DNA of 16,637 nt, taken from NCBI GenBank assembly GCA_022571575.1, contig JACZXN010000007.1:1-16637 (forward strand). The letters are read 5' to 3'. The notes beneath the pieces are model-generated. The model was not told where the DNA came from. It ran no database searches and saw only the letters and a list, made by a program, of their open reading frames with translations. Positions 7,159 to 14,715 of the stretch are shown here, piece by piece. Both the position numbers and the translations under genes were made by a program. Origin of the DNA: Chloroflexota bacterium. Lineage in GTDB: Bacteria; Chloroflexota; Dehalococcoidia; UBA3495. How positions within the stretch are numbered: the first letter of the stretch is position 1; each line of letters opens with the position of its first letter.

Positions 7159-7833
7159 TTGGCCCTGGCCCGCGGAGTGAGCGTGATCGCCATCGACGGC
7201 CCTGTAGCCGCCGGCAAGACCGCGGTGGGGCGGGAATTGGCCCGAAACCTGGGGTTCGCCTACCTCGATACCGGCATCATGTACCGCGCCATCACCTGGC
7301 TGGCCCTGCACTCCGGCATCCCCGTTGAAGACCAGGCCTCCCTGGGCGAACTGGCCCGCGCCAACCCCGTCGGGTTGGTGGGGGACGAAGGCGACCGGGT
7401 GTCGGTGTCCGGCCATTCATTGGGGCCGGAACTGAGGGATTCTTCGGTGGAAGGGAATGTTTCAGTGGTCTCCAAAGCGCCGCCGGTACGCCGGGAGTTG
7501 GTGGCCCAACAGCGCCGGATAGCTTCCCAAGGCAAGATCGTCATGATCGGCCGTGACATCGGGACCGTTGTCCTACCCGATGCCGACCTCAAGGTCTACC
7601 TGACCGCGTCGGCCGAGAACCGGGCCCAGAGGCGTTGGCTGGAGATGCGGGACCGTGGGCAACCCGTGGAATTGGAGACGGTTATGAGTCAGACCCTGGC
7701 TCGGGATGAGATAGACAGCAACCGCGAAGACTCTCCCCTGAAGCCGGCGCGGGACGCCTGGGAATTGAACACCGACGGCCTGGACATCGAGCAGGTGGTG
7801 CGGAAGATCATCGCCCGGTGTGAGGGCCGTTGA
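7159..7833 (+). CDS. cmk: cytidylate kinase
   Basis: It phosphorylates CMP and dCMP to the diphosphates using ATP, in the cytosol. The 224 residues show the P-loop GPVAAGKT at 14-21, the nucleotide-binding LDTGIMYRAIT near 36-46, GRDIGTVVLPDADLKVYL near 131-148 and the lid/active-site run DEIDSNREDSPL near 186-197. All match the bacterial Cmk pattern. TTG at 7159 is the best start, with GAGGG at 7149-7153 at proper spacing; a GTG a few codons in is the alternative. The gene overlaps plsC by 4 bp (TTGA). The cmk-plsC pairing recurs in many bacteria. Confidence 0.94.
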   Translation: MALARGVSVIAIDGPVAAGKTAVGRELARNLGFAYLDTGIMYRAITWLALHSGIPVEDQASLGELARANPVGLVGDEGDRVSVSGHSLGPELRDSSVEGNVSVVSKAPPVRRELVAQQRRIASQGKIVMIGRDIGTVVLPDADLKVYLTASAENRAQRRWLEMRDRGQPVELETVMSQTLARDEIDSNREDSPLKPARDAWELNTDGLDIEQVVRKIIARCEGR

Positions 7834-8525
7834 GCAGCTTCAAAGACGCTCAGATCCTCTATTGCTGGGGACGCAGGCTGGCCCAGTTCTGCTTCCGGGC
7901 ATTCGGCCGCATGGACATCTCCGGGGTGGAGTGCGTCCCCCATCACGGTCCGCTGATCGTCGTCTGCAACCACATATCGTTCAACGATCCACCCCTGTTG
8001 GTGGCCTCCATCCCCAGGCCGCTGTTCTTCATCGGGAAGCAGGAACTGTTCCAGAATCCCCTGTCCCGTTTGGCCATGCGGGTATTCCACGTATCGCCCT
8101 TCAACCGGTCTAGCGTCGGGATTGACGCCGTGCGGACCATGATGCAGAATCTTGAACGCGACCGGGCCGTGGTGATCTTCCCCGAAGGGCGCCGCAGTCC
8201 GGACTGCACCCTGCAGCGGGGAATGCTGGGGGTGGTCTATCTGGCGCTGAAGTCTCAGGCGCCCATCCTGCCCGTGGCGGTCACGGGCACCCATAGATTC
8301 CCCATCTGGCGCATCGTATTCCCCTTCCGCCGGATGAAGACCAGCATCGGTCCGCCCTTCACCCTGCCGGTGATCGAGGGCAGGGTCAGTAGAGCGGTGA
8401 TGTCCAGCCTGTTGGACCTGGTGATGGGCCGCATCGCCGATCAGTTGCCGCCGGAGCTTCGCGGTGTCTATGGCGGCAAGACCGAACAGAAACCGGCCGA
8501 ACGGGCGGCCGAACAGCCGGTCTGA
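7830..8525 (+). CDS. plsC: 1-acyl-sn-glycerol-3-phosphate acyltransferase
   Basis: It makes phosphatidic acid by adding the second acyl chain to lysophosphatidic acid at the membrane. The PlsC acyltransferase domain shows the catalytic H-x4-D box at H48-D53 (NHISFND) and the phosphate-binding FPEGRRSPD at 117-125. The protein has 231 residues, in the usual range. It starts at TTG 7830 inside the cmk stop, with GTGAGGG a few bases before, so it is coupled to cmk. The C-terminal tail (from about 210, KTEQKPAERAAEQPV) is polar and probably disordered. Exact acyl donor and position specificity are inferred from family only. Confidence 0.9.
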   Translation: MSSFKDAQILYCWGRRLAQFCFRAFGRMDISGVECVPHHGPLIVVCNHISFNDPPLLVASIPRPLFFIGKQELFQNPLSRLAMRVFHVSPFNRSSVGIDAVRTMMQNLERDRAVVIFPEGRRSPDCTLQRGMLGVVYLALKSQAPILPVAVTGTHRFPIWRIVFPFRRMKTSIGPPFTLPVIEGRVSRAVMSSLLDLVMGRIADQLPPELRGVYGGKTEQKPAERAAEQPV

Positions 8526-8562
8526 TCCGGCCCATAGTTTTGAACCTGTCTGGGAGAGATTT

Positions 8563-8781
8563 ATGCAACAAGCATCCAAATTCGGCATCTACCTGAACGC
8601 TCAGGATAATCAGGTGGTGCGCATCAATTCACCCTACTGGTTCCCCGAGGAGCCGGACTGGGTTTTCCTGACCAACGAAGTCAACGCCACGCTGCTCAAT
8701 ATCCGCGAGATGGCCCAGGAGAAGGGCCTCTCCAAAGACTCCGGGTCAATCACCTGGGGCACCATTCCCCTCAAGGATTAG
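8563..8781 (+). CDS. small protein of unknown function, 72 aa
   Basis: I do not recognise this protein. It starts at ATG 8563 behind a good SD (GGGAGAG, 8552-8558) and has 72 residues. There is no signal peptide, membrane segment or cysteine. The sequence has a compact, folded look: an aromatic-rich centre (INSPYWFPEEPDWVFLTN, residues 20-37) then a likely helix (EVNATLLNIREMAQEKG). The frame is open upstream to 8464, but that part overlaps the plsC end and is an unlikely start. It lies 37 bp after plsC and 77 bp before the dGTPase gene on the same strand, so it is probably co-transcribed. The good SD and normal codon use argue it is real. Confidence 0.72.
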   Translation: MQQASKFGIYLNAQDNQVVRINSPYWFPEEPDWVFLTNEVNATLLNIREMAQEKGLSKDSGSITWGTIPLKD

Positions 8782-8858
8782 GACCGGACTAAAGCCTGAA
8801 GGATGCGGACGGAGTTGGGAGGATAGCCTTTCAGATGCTGGCTGAGGTGGGCGGCTAA

Positions 8859-9986
8859 ATGGAAACCGGTCCGGTGGAGGAACTGCGGATACGGCAGCGG
8901 CTGGAGGCCCTGGAGGAGAACCTCTCTCCCCACGCCAGCCGTTCCAGCCGGTCCTTGGGCCGGCAGCGGCCCGAGCCTCCCTCGCCCCTGCGCACCGAGT
9001 TCCAGCGCGACCGGGACCGGATCATCCACACCAACGCCTTCCGCCGTCTGAAGCACAAGACCCAGGTCTTCCTGGCCCCCTCCGGCGACCACTACGTCAC
9101 CCGGCTGACCCACACCCTGGAGGTGGCCCAGGTCGGCCGCACCATCGCCAGGGCCCTGAACCTGAACGAAGACCTGGTTGAAGCCATGTCCTACGGCCAC
9201 GACCTGGGCCACACCCCCTTCGGACATCTGGGCGAGGAGACCCTGGACCAGGTCTATGCGCCGGGCTTCACCCACAGCGCCCAGAGCCTGCGCATCGTGG
9301 AGCTACTGGCCAAAGACGGCGATGGGTTGAACCTCACCTGGGAGGTCCGCCAGGGCATAGTCTCCCATTCCAAACCCAGGGGAGACTTCCTGGATGTCGA
9401 GCTGGACGGCTCGCTGACCCTGGAGGCCCAGATACTGCGTCTGGCCGATTCGGTGGCCTACTTGAACCACGACATAGCCGACGCCATCCGGGCCGGCATG
9501 CTGCGGGTGGACGATCTGCCGGAACGGGCCAACCGGGTCCTGGGGACGACCCATTCCCAACGGATCGATTCCCTGGTCACCGGCATCGTCCGGGCGTCGT
9601 GGCCCGCCTCCGGGTTGCCAAACGGGGAAAACGGTGGGCCTGGGCAACCGGGGCCGGAAACCGGGGGAAGGCCGGCCATCGGCATGGACCCGGATACCCG
9701 CGAGGCCATGATGGAACTCCGGGAATTTATGTTCCGGAACATCTACCTGCCCCTGACCAAGACCAGGCAGTCCGAGGTGGGACGGGACGTGGTGAAACTG
9801 CTCTACCACCACTTCGTGGAGAATGCCGAGGAGATACCGCCCCCCTACTTCAGCCCCGGCGTCGAACCAGAAAGAGCCTCGGTGGACTACGTCTCGGGAA
9901 TGACCGACCACTTCGCCATCCGCCAGGCGGAGAAGCTGCAACCCGGCATCACCCAGGGGGCCTTCCACAACGTTCCTCTGGAGTAG
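8859..9986 (+). CDS. dgt: deoxyguanosinetriphosphate triphosphohydrolase-like protein (HD domain)
   Basis: It hydrolyses dNTPs, classically dGTP to deoxyguanosine and triphosphate, controlling nucleotide pools. The 375 residues contain the N-terminal RTEFQRDRDRIIHTNAFRRLKHKTQVF block (45-71), the HD metal ligands H85 (TRLTHTLEV), H114-D115 (GHDLGHTPFGH) and D205 (YLNHDIADA), and the C-terminal dGTPase-type region. Between about 248 and 276 there is a Pro/Gly-rich, low-complexity insert (GLPNGENGGPGQPGPETGG at 252-270) before the ordinary fold resumes, probably a surface loop. ATG at 8859 has GAGG 11 nt upstream. It is the last gene of the cmk run and meets the epimerase gene tail-to-tail. Confidence 0.92.
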   Translation: METGPVEELRIRQRLEALEENLSPHASRSSRSLGRQRPEPPSPLRTEFQRDRDRIIHTNAFRRLKHKTQVFLAPSGDHYVTRLTHTLEVAQVGRTIARALNLNEDLVEAMSYGHDLGHTPFGHLGEETLDQVYAPGFTHSAQSLRIVELLAKDGDGLNLTWEVRQGIVSHSKPRGDFLDVELDGSLTLEAQILRLADSVAYLNHDIADAIRAGMLRVDDLPERANRVLGTTHSQRIDSLVTGIVRASWPASGLPNGENGGPGQPGPETGGRPAIGMDPDTREAMMELREFMFRNIYLPLTKTRQSEVGRDVVKLLYHHFVENAEEIPPPYFSPGVEPERASVDYVSGMTDHFAIRQAEKLQPGITQGAFHNVPLE

Positions 9987-10003
9987 GCGGCGAGCCGCGT
10001 TTT
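9987..10003 (+). terminator. possible weak intrinsic terminator after the dGTPase gene
   Basis: Directly after the TAG stop, GCGG-CGAG-CCGC forms a short GC hairpin followed by GTTTT. The stem is only 4 bp (5 with a tight loop), so termination may be weak. On the other strand AGGTC-TT-GACCT (10018-10029) marks the end of the epimerase gene without a T-tract. Confidence 0.42.
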
Positions 10004-10026
10004 CTGACCGGGCTTAAGGTCTTGAC

Positions 10027-10989
10027 CTAGGCGTAGCGCAAGGGGTTTAACGTCATCTCTTTGAGGAATTCATCGACAGATTGATCCAGGTTATATTCCG
10101 GTTTCCAACCCCATTCCCGCCGTGCGTTGGTGTCGTCCACTCTTCGGCTGATGTCGTCTAGGATCGGTTGAAGTTCTGGGTCTGGCTGGAATTCGATCTG
10201 TGCGCCAGGTATCTTGGCCCGGACGACATCCGCCAACTCGCCGGCGCTGGGAGTTGGGGTGATCCCGGTCAGCACGTAATTAACCGTCTCGATGTTTTCC
10301 ACCGGCGCCTTCCCAAGTTCCACGATTGCCCGGGCGGACTCGGTGAAGTACATGATAGGTATTCGGGTCTCGGGCGTCACCCATATGGTAAAGGGGTTCC
10401 CCTTGGCGCACTCTTCAATCACCTTTGGGTTGTACTGGGCCACCCCCGGTGTGCTGATCCCGGGTCCCAAGATGCTGGGGTACCGGATGCCTCTGAAGTC
10501 GACCCCATACTTTCTTTTGTAGAAGCGGCCCATGTTTTCCGCGAATACTTTGGTGGAGCCATAAAATAGCAAGGGGCGTTCCACCGTGTTGTCATCGATG
10601 AAATCTTCCTTGATATCTGCGCCATAGACCCCCAGGGAACTGGTGAACAGTACTTGTGGAACATCGAACAGCTTTGCCGCTTCCAGGACGTGAAACGTTC
10701 CAAGTACGTTGGCCTGAATCGCACCGGCCGGGTCCGCATCGGAAGGGACACTGAGCATGCCCCCCATATGGTAAATCACGTCCGGCCGCGTCTTCTTCAC
10801 GGCATCCAGCACGTTGCTGAAATTGCCCAGGTCTCCCGCGATACCTTCAATCCGATCTGCCACTTCGGCCAACCTTGGCGTAGAAGGGTTTCTACTGAAG
10901 ACAACCGGTTTCTCCCCCTGTGAAAGCAGGAGCCGCACGACCTCCGCACCCATGAGACCGCTTCCCCCTGTAATCAAGCTGGTCAACAT
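10027..10989 (-). CDS. NAD-dependent epimerase/dehydratase family protein (extended SDR)
   Basis: This is an extended short-chain dehydrogenase using NAD(P). Its 320 residues show the Rossmann motif TGGSGLMG at 7-14 and the catalytic S118 and Y143-x3-K147 (FYGSTKVF). The stretch IRYPSILGPG...MYFTESARAIVELGKAP resembles SDR-type L-threonine 3-dehydrogenases and related nucleotide-sugar enzymes. The substrate cannot be assigned; its place at the end of a catabolic-looking operon fits an alcohol or sugar-like oxidation better than cell-wall sugar synthesis, but that is inference. ATG at 10989 has AAGGGG just upstream, a slightly short spacing. It follows the luciferase-like gene by 39 bp. Confidence 0.88.
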   Translation of the reverse strand: MLTSLITGGSGLMGAEVVRLLLSQGEKPVVFSRNPSTPRLAEVADRIEGIAGDLGNFSNVLDAVKKTRPDVIYHMGGMLSVPSDADPAGAIQANVLGTFHVLEAAKLFDVPQVLFTSSLGVYGADIKEDFIDDNTVERPLLFYGSTKVFAENMGRFYKRKYGVDFRGIRYPSILGPGISTPGVAQYNPKVIEECAKGNPFTIWVTPETRIPIMYFTESARAIVELGKAPVENIETVNYVLTGITPTPSAGELADVVRAKIPGAQIEFQPDPELQPILDDISRRVDDTNARREWGWKPEYNLDQSVDEFLKEMTLNPLRYA

Positions 10990-11028
10990 AGCCCCCTTTG
11001 TGGGTGGAAGATTCGTGTACCAGAAACG

Positions 11029-12180
11029 CTAGCCCTTGAACGCGGGCATGACCTCTTCGGCAATGATGCTCAGTTGGTCCTTGAAGACTTCCAGCGGCAT
11101 CCCCATCACCGCGCCGATGTTGACCCGTTCCACCCCTGGGTACTTCTCCTCGATCTCCTTGAAGCGCTCGACGACGGATTCAGCGGTGCCGCAGAGCCAG
11201 GACCCGGCCTCCACCGCTTCCTCCAGCGTTGGCAGAACGACTCCGGGCGTCCGGCCCTTGTTGACCACTGAGGCGTTCTGCTCGGGGGTCAGGGGCATCA
11301 CGCCCAGGGGGCCGGCGAACTTCATGGCCTCTTCGAAATAGGGGCGGCCCAGCTTGATCGCCTTCTCCTTGGTCTCGGCGATGAAGATGCGGAAGCCCAG
11401 AGCAACATCTTCGCCCAACACGGTCTCGTTCCCATACTTTGCGCGGGCCGATTGAAGCATCTTCAGCTTCTCATCCAGGGCCGCGTCCGGGTTATTGGCG
11501 ATCAACGGCTTGATGCCCATCTTCGCCATGAAATCGATCCCCCTGGGGTTGGCGCTGACCAGCGGCTGCCAGATGTCCACCGGCTGCGTCACCGGCCGCG
11601 GCACCAGGGTCAGCTCCTTGAGTTGATAGCCCCGGTATGGCACCTCCGGCGGCAACTGGTAGTGCTTCCCGTGGTGGGAGAATCTCTCCTGCGTAAAGGC
11701 TTTGGTGATCACCTCCAACTGCTCCTCGAATAGCTCCCGGTTGGCATCGGAGTCCAGCATGGGCGCGCCGAAGGTCTCCACCTCCCTGGTGTGGTAACCA
11801 CGGCCCACGCCAAAGATGATCCGGCCCTTGCTTAGAACATCGGCCATGGCGAAGTCTTCGGCCAGGCGAAGGGGGTGCCACATGGGGACGATGTTGAACC
11901 CGCAGCCAAACTTCAGCTTCTCGGTCTGGGTGGACAGATACAGGCCAAGCATGAGCAGGTTGGGGATGGCCTCATACCCCTCCGGCTGAAAATGGTGCTC
12001 CGCCATCCAGAACTCCCGGAACCCCAGCTTCTCCAGGTGCTTGGAGATGTCCAGCGCCCAGTCGAAGGTCTGGACCAATTGGTCGTTGGTGTACCACCGG
12101 TCATTGGCCGGCGTTCCTTCAAGACCGATATCTTCGTCCACCACATGGCCGGCGTAGGAAGCGGAAAAGTTGCTGATCAT
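11029..12180 (-). CDS. LLM class flavin-dependent oxidoreductase
   Basis: This is a bacterial luciferase-like monooxygenase-family enzyme, a TIM-barrel protein that uses reduced FMN (or F420 in relatives) to oxidise an organic substrate. The 383 residues contain the family block GFREFWMAEHHF (53-64), the barrel segment KLKFGCGFNIVPMWHPLRLAEDFAMAD, GRIIFGVGRGYHTREVETFG, and the late LCGTAESVVERF. The AEHHF segment favours the FMN-using group; no partner reductase lies beside it. ATG at 12180 has GAGG 8 nt upstream. It lies 92 bp after the second SDR, a gap holding a strong hairpin, and 39 bp before the epimerase gene. The substrate is unknown. Confidence 0.9.
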   Translation of the reverse strand: MISNFSASYAGHVVDEDIGLEGTPANDRWYTNDQLVQTFDWALDISKHLEKLGFREFWMAEHHFQPEGYEAIPNLLMLGLYLSTQTEKLKFGCGFNIVPMWHPLRLAEDFAMADVLSKGRIIFGVGRGYHTREVETFGAPMLDSDANRELFEEQLEVITKAFTQERFSHHGKHYQLPPEVPYRGYQLKELTLVPRPVTQPVDIWQPLVSANPRGIDFMAKMGIKPLIANNPDAALDEKLKMLQSARAKYGNETVLGEDVALGFRIFIAETKEKAIKLGRPYFEEAMKFAGPLGVMPLTPEQNASVVNKGRTPGVVLPTLEEAVEAGSWLCGTAESVVERFKEIEEKYPGVERVNIGAVMGMPLEVFKDQLSIIAEEVMPAFKG

Positions 12181-12207
12181 TGCTTTGACCTCTGTTCATG
12201 AATGGTT

Positions 12208-12229
12208 GAGGCCCCGGCATTGGGGCCTC
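12208..12229 (-). other. strong hairpin between SDR and luciferase-like genes
   Basis: GAGGCCCC (12208-12215) and GGGGCCTC (12222-12229) form a perfect 8-bp GC-rich stem with a 6-nt loop, 28 bp before the luciferase-like ATG. On the minus strand no T-tract follows, so a standard intrinsic terminator is unlikely. An mRNA-stabilising or processing hairpin within the operon is the better guess. Confidence 0.5.
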
Positions 12230-12272
12230 GATCGAATTTGGACTGGACGTTGTTTCGCCGTTCTACAAGCCG

Positions 12273-13193
12273 CTATTCCTTCTGGACCTGGCTGGGCGCC
12301 GGGTTGAGCAGTTCCAGCCCGATGGTCACGGGAAAGACCCTGACCAGTTCTTCCAGGGTCCACATGCCGTCTTTCTGAATGGTCTTCACCGGCTCCGGTT
12401 CGTTGAGCAGGGTGATCAGACCCTCGGTGACGTGGAAAACGTGGCCGTTGACGTGGGCCGCCTCGTCGGAGGCCAGCCAGGCCACCATGGGGGCGACGTC
12501 CTCGGCCTGACCGCGCAGGGTGAGGGCGGCGCCGGTGCTGATGCCGCGGGCGGCGCGGAGGGCCCGGGCGTCGTCGGGGATGCTGCCGATCATCCTGGTG
12601 GCGGCGCTGGGAGAGATGGCGTTGGCGGTCACGCCGTAGCGGCCCATGTCCCTGGCCACCACGCGGGTGAACCCGGCGATGCCGTCCTTGGCCGCGCCGT
12701 AGTTGGCCTGGCCCGAGTTGCCGTACAACCCGGTGGTGGAACTGAAGGTGATGATCCGGCCCGAACGCTGCTGCCGGAAGATGACGCTGGCGTTCTTCAC
12801 CACGGAGAAGGTCCCCTTGAGGTGCACGGCGATCACGTCGTCCCACTCTTGTTCGGTCATGTTGAAGATCATGCGGTCCCGGAGGATGCCGGCCACCGTG
12901 ACCACGATGTCCAGCTTGCCGAAGCTGTCCAGGGCGGTCTGGACGATCTTCTCGCCGCCGGTCATGGTGGCCACCGACTCCAGGCAGGCCACCGCCTCTC
13001 CGCCGTCGGCCTTGATCTCGTCCACCACCTGTTGGGCGAAGGACGAGTCCTCGCCGGTCCCGTCCACGTTGACGCCGGGGTCGACCACCACGACCTTGGC
13101 CCCCTGGACGGCCATCAGCTTGGCAACGCCCCGGCCGATGCCGCGGCCCGAGCCGGTTACTATCGCCACCTTGTCTTTAAGCAGGTCAGCCAT
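12273..13193 (-). CDS. SDR family dehydrogenase, MFE-2/(3R)-hydroxyacyl-CoA dehydrogenase-like (downstream copy)
   Basis: This classical-type SDR has 306 residues, about 50 more than a minimal SDR. TGSGRGIG at 13-20 binds NAD(P), and S151/S152, Y165 and K169 (NYGAAK) form the active site. The run FGKLDIVVTVAGILRDRMIF and LYGNSGQANYGAAK closely resembles the dehydrogenase unit of peroxisomal multifunctional enzyme 2, suggesting oxidation of a (3R)-hydroxyacyl-CoA or similar alcohol. The usual NNAG is TVAG here. It is about 77% identical, by an ungapped count over the first 210 residues, to the SDR at 13686-14606, diverging after that. GGAGAG lies 6 nt before the ATG at 13193. Nearby dehydratases support an acyl-CoA pathway. 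Confidence 0.9.
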   Translation of the reverse strand: MADLLKDKVAIVTGSGRGIGRGVAKLMAVQGAKVVVVDPGVNVDGTGEDSSFAQQVVDEIKADGGEAVACLESVATMTGGEKIVQTALDSFGKLDIVVTVAGILRDRMIFNMTEQEWDDVIAVHLKGTFSVVKNASVIFRQQRSGRIITFSSTTGLYGNSGQANYGAAKDGIAGFTRVVARDMGRYGVTANAISPSAATRMIGSIPDDARALRAARGISTGAALTLRGQAEDVAPMVAWLASDEAAHVNGHVFHVTEGLITLLNEPEPVKTIQKDGMWTLEELVRVFPVTIGLELLNPAPSQVQKE

Positions 13194-13245
13194 CAGAGAC
13201 TCTCCATCTGTTTACTAATCATAAGTCTTGGCCGTGGGCCCGGCT

Positions 13246-13677
13246 CTAGACCCGTTCCCACAGCAGGGTATTCGTTAGGTCACCCCTTGCCCCCCTGATG
13301 GGCTGGGTGTTCAGCCGCAATCTTTCGCCCTCAAATTTATAATTCCTAGTCTGGACATCGCCGATCCAATTTGGGAATAAGGCGCTCGCCACGTGATGGG
13401 TTACTTGGCCTTTGGCCTCGTCCACCTCGTAGGTCCCGTAGTAAGCGATGTATCCCTCGAACGCTCTTTTTATCTCCTCGGCGGTCCCTCTCAGCAGATT
13501 CCCCGACTGGAACGCTGGTCTTTCGCTGGCCGATATCTGACCTGAGAAGCTGCCATGTCCGTCGTACATCAACTGTCCCTGTGGTTCCTTGCCATAGGGG
13601 TAGCTGATCCCGCCGTCGGACCACTTGCCGTAACACTCCAGCAGCCGCCAGGTACCGGCAAATCTATCGCCAGCCAA
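13246..13677 (-). CDS. lipocalin-like domain protein
   Basis: The 143 residues match the bacterial lipocalin-like domain (Pfam Lipocalin_5 type): an opening FAGTWRLLECYGKWSDGG, then GQLMYDGHGSFSGQIS, the central YIAYYGTYEVDEAKGQVTHHV and a closing NYKFEGERLRLNTQP. No signal peptide is seen, so it is probably cytosolic. Such proteins occur beside biosynthetic and catabolic oxidoreductases, where they may bind or isomerise small lipophilic ligands; no precise function is established. I chose TTG at 13677, 8 bp after the stop of the upstream SDR, with GGGAG inside that gene's end. It sits between two closely related SDR genes, which suggests it joined or survived within a duplicated unit. Confidence 0.8.
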   Translation of the reverse strand: MAGDRFAGTWRLLECYGKWSDGGISYPYGKEPQGQLMYDGHGSFSGQISASERPAFQSGNLLRGTAEEIKRAFEGYIAYYGTYEVDEAKGQVTHHVASALFPNWIGDVQTRNYKFEGERLRLNTQPIRGARGDLTNTLLWERV

Positions 13678-13685
13678 GCTCGTGA

Positions 13686-14606
13686 CTACTCCCGGGCCGG
13701 CGCCGGGTTATAGATATCCTTGGTGAGAACGTCCCGGGCCATGGGGGCCAGTTTCTCCAGGTCCCAGGTGCCCTCGGGCTCGTAGATGGATTTTTGGGGC
13801 CTGGGCTGGGACACCAGCGAGATGGTGTCGCCGTAAACCAAGAAGATCTGGCCGTTGATGTTCTCGGCGAAATCGGTGGCCAGATAACATACGAAGGGAG
13901 CGATGTGGTCGGGGTTCAGGTTGGCCAGGTCTTCCTCACCGGAGATGGGGGCCACGCCGCTGCGGGCCCGGATCTCGGCGGCGCTGCCGGGGATGTCGGC
14001 GATCATGCGGGTGCTGGCCCTGGGGGCGATGGAGTTGACGGTCACCCCGTAGCGGCCCATGTCCTTGGCCACCACCTTGGTGAACCCGGCGATGCCGGAC
14101 TTGGCCGCGCCGTAGTTGGCCTGGCCCGAGTTGCCGATGAGGCCGGATTCGGAAGTGAAGGTGATGATGCGGCCGGAACGTTGCTGGCGCATCAGGATAG
14201 AGGCGTTCTTCACCACGGTGAAGGTGCCCTTCAGGTGAACGGCTATTACGTCGTCCCATTCCTCTTCGGCCATATTGAAGATCATGCGGTCCCGGAGGAT
14301 GCCGGCGCAGGTGACGACGATATCCAACTTGCCGAAGCTGTCCACCGCGGTCTGGACGATCTTCTCGCCTCCGTCCATGGTGGTCACCGACTCCATGCAG
14401 GCAACGGCGTTGCCGCCGGCGGCCTTGATCTCCTCGACGACCTGGCCCGCCACCGATGTGTCGGCCCCGCTGCCGTCCACGTTCACGCCGGGGTCAACGA
14501 CCACGACGCTGGCCCCCTCCGCGGCCATCTTCATGGCGATGCCGCGCCCGATGCCGCGGCCCGCGCCGGTGATGATTGCCACTTTGCCGTTCAACATTTC
14601 CGCCAT
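13686..14606 (-). CDS. SDR family dehydrogenase, MFE-2/(3R)-hydroxyacyl-CoA dehydrogenase-like (upstream copy)
   Basis: This 306-residue SDR is the close paralogue of the one at 12273-13193. It carries TGAGRGIG at 13-20, S152, Y165 and K169, and the same MFE-2-like blocks (KLDIVVTCAGILRDRMIF and LIGNSGQANYGAAK). The NNAG motif is TCAG. Differences from its paralogue cluster around 151-160 and after residue 190, the active-site edge and substrate loop, so the two may take different substrates or stereoisomers. The ATG at 14606 has an excellent GGGAGG 5 nt upstream; the frame extends to 14660, but that extension is not needed. It lies 109 bp after the MaoC gene; that gap shows no gene or clear promoter. 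Confidence 0.91.
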   Translation of the reverse strand: MAEMLNGKVAIITGAGRGIGRGIAMKMAAEGASVVVVDPGVNVDGSGADTSVAGQVVEEIKAAGGNAVACMESVTTMDGGEKIVQTAVDSFGKLDIVVTCAGILRDRMIFNMAEEEWDDVIAVHLKGTFTVVKNASILMRQQRSGRIITFTSESGLIGNSGQANYGAAKSGIAGFTKVVAKDMGRYGVTVNSIAPRASTRMIADIPGSAAEIRARSGVAPISGEEDLANLNPDHIAPFVCYLATDFAENINGQIFLVYGDTISLVSQPRPQKSIYEPEGTWDLEKLAPMARDVLTKDIYNPAPARE

Positions 14607-14715
14607 TATCGCCTCCCTGGGCCCTGGGTTTGAATCTATTCTGGGCGGCCTTAACCGCACCTGTTTTCTGACTTATCAACCATGCTTGCCAACTCTGGGG
14701 GATGTGGCCGGTGGG

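Noticed and set aside
6429..7328. Long plus-strand frame across the PAP2 gene and cmk start
   Set aside because: It overlaps two genes with intact motifs on both strands and has an His/Gln/Pro-biased product; a shadow frame.
7689..8588. Minus-strand 299-codon frame under plsC
   Set aside because: Antisense to a protein with intact acyltransferase boxes; no recognisable domain or SD.
12432..13298. Plus-strand frames opposite both SDR genes (also 13794-14633)
   Set aside because: The two resemble each other only because the SDR genes they mirror are paralogues; products are Gly/His/Val-rich.
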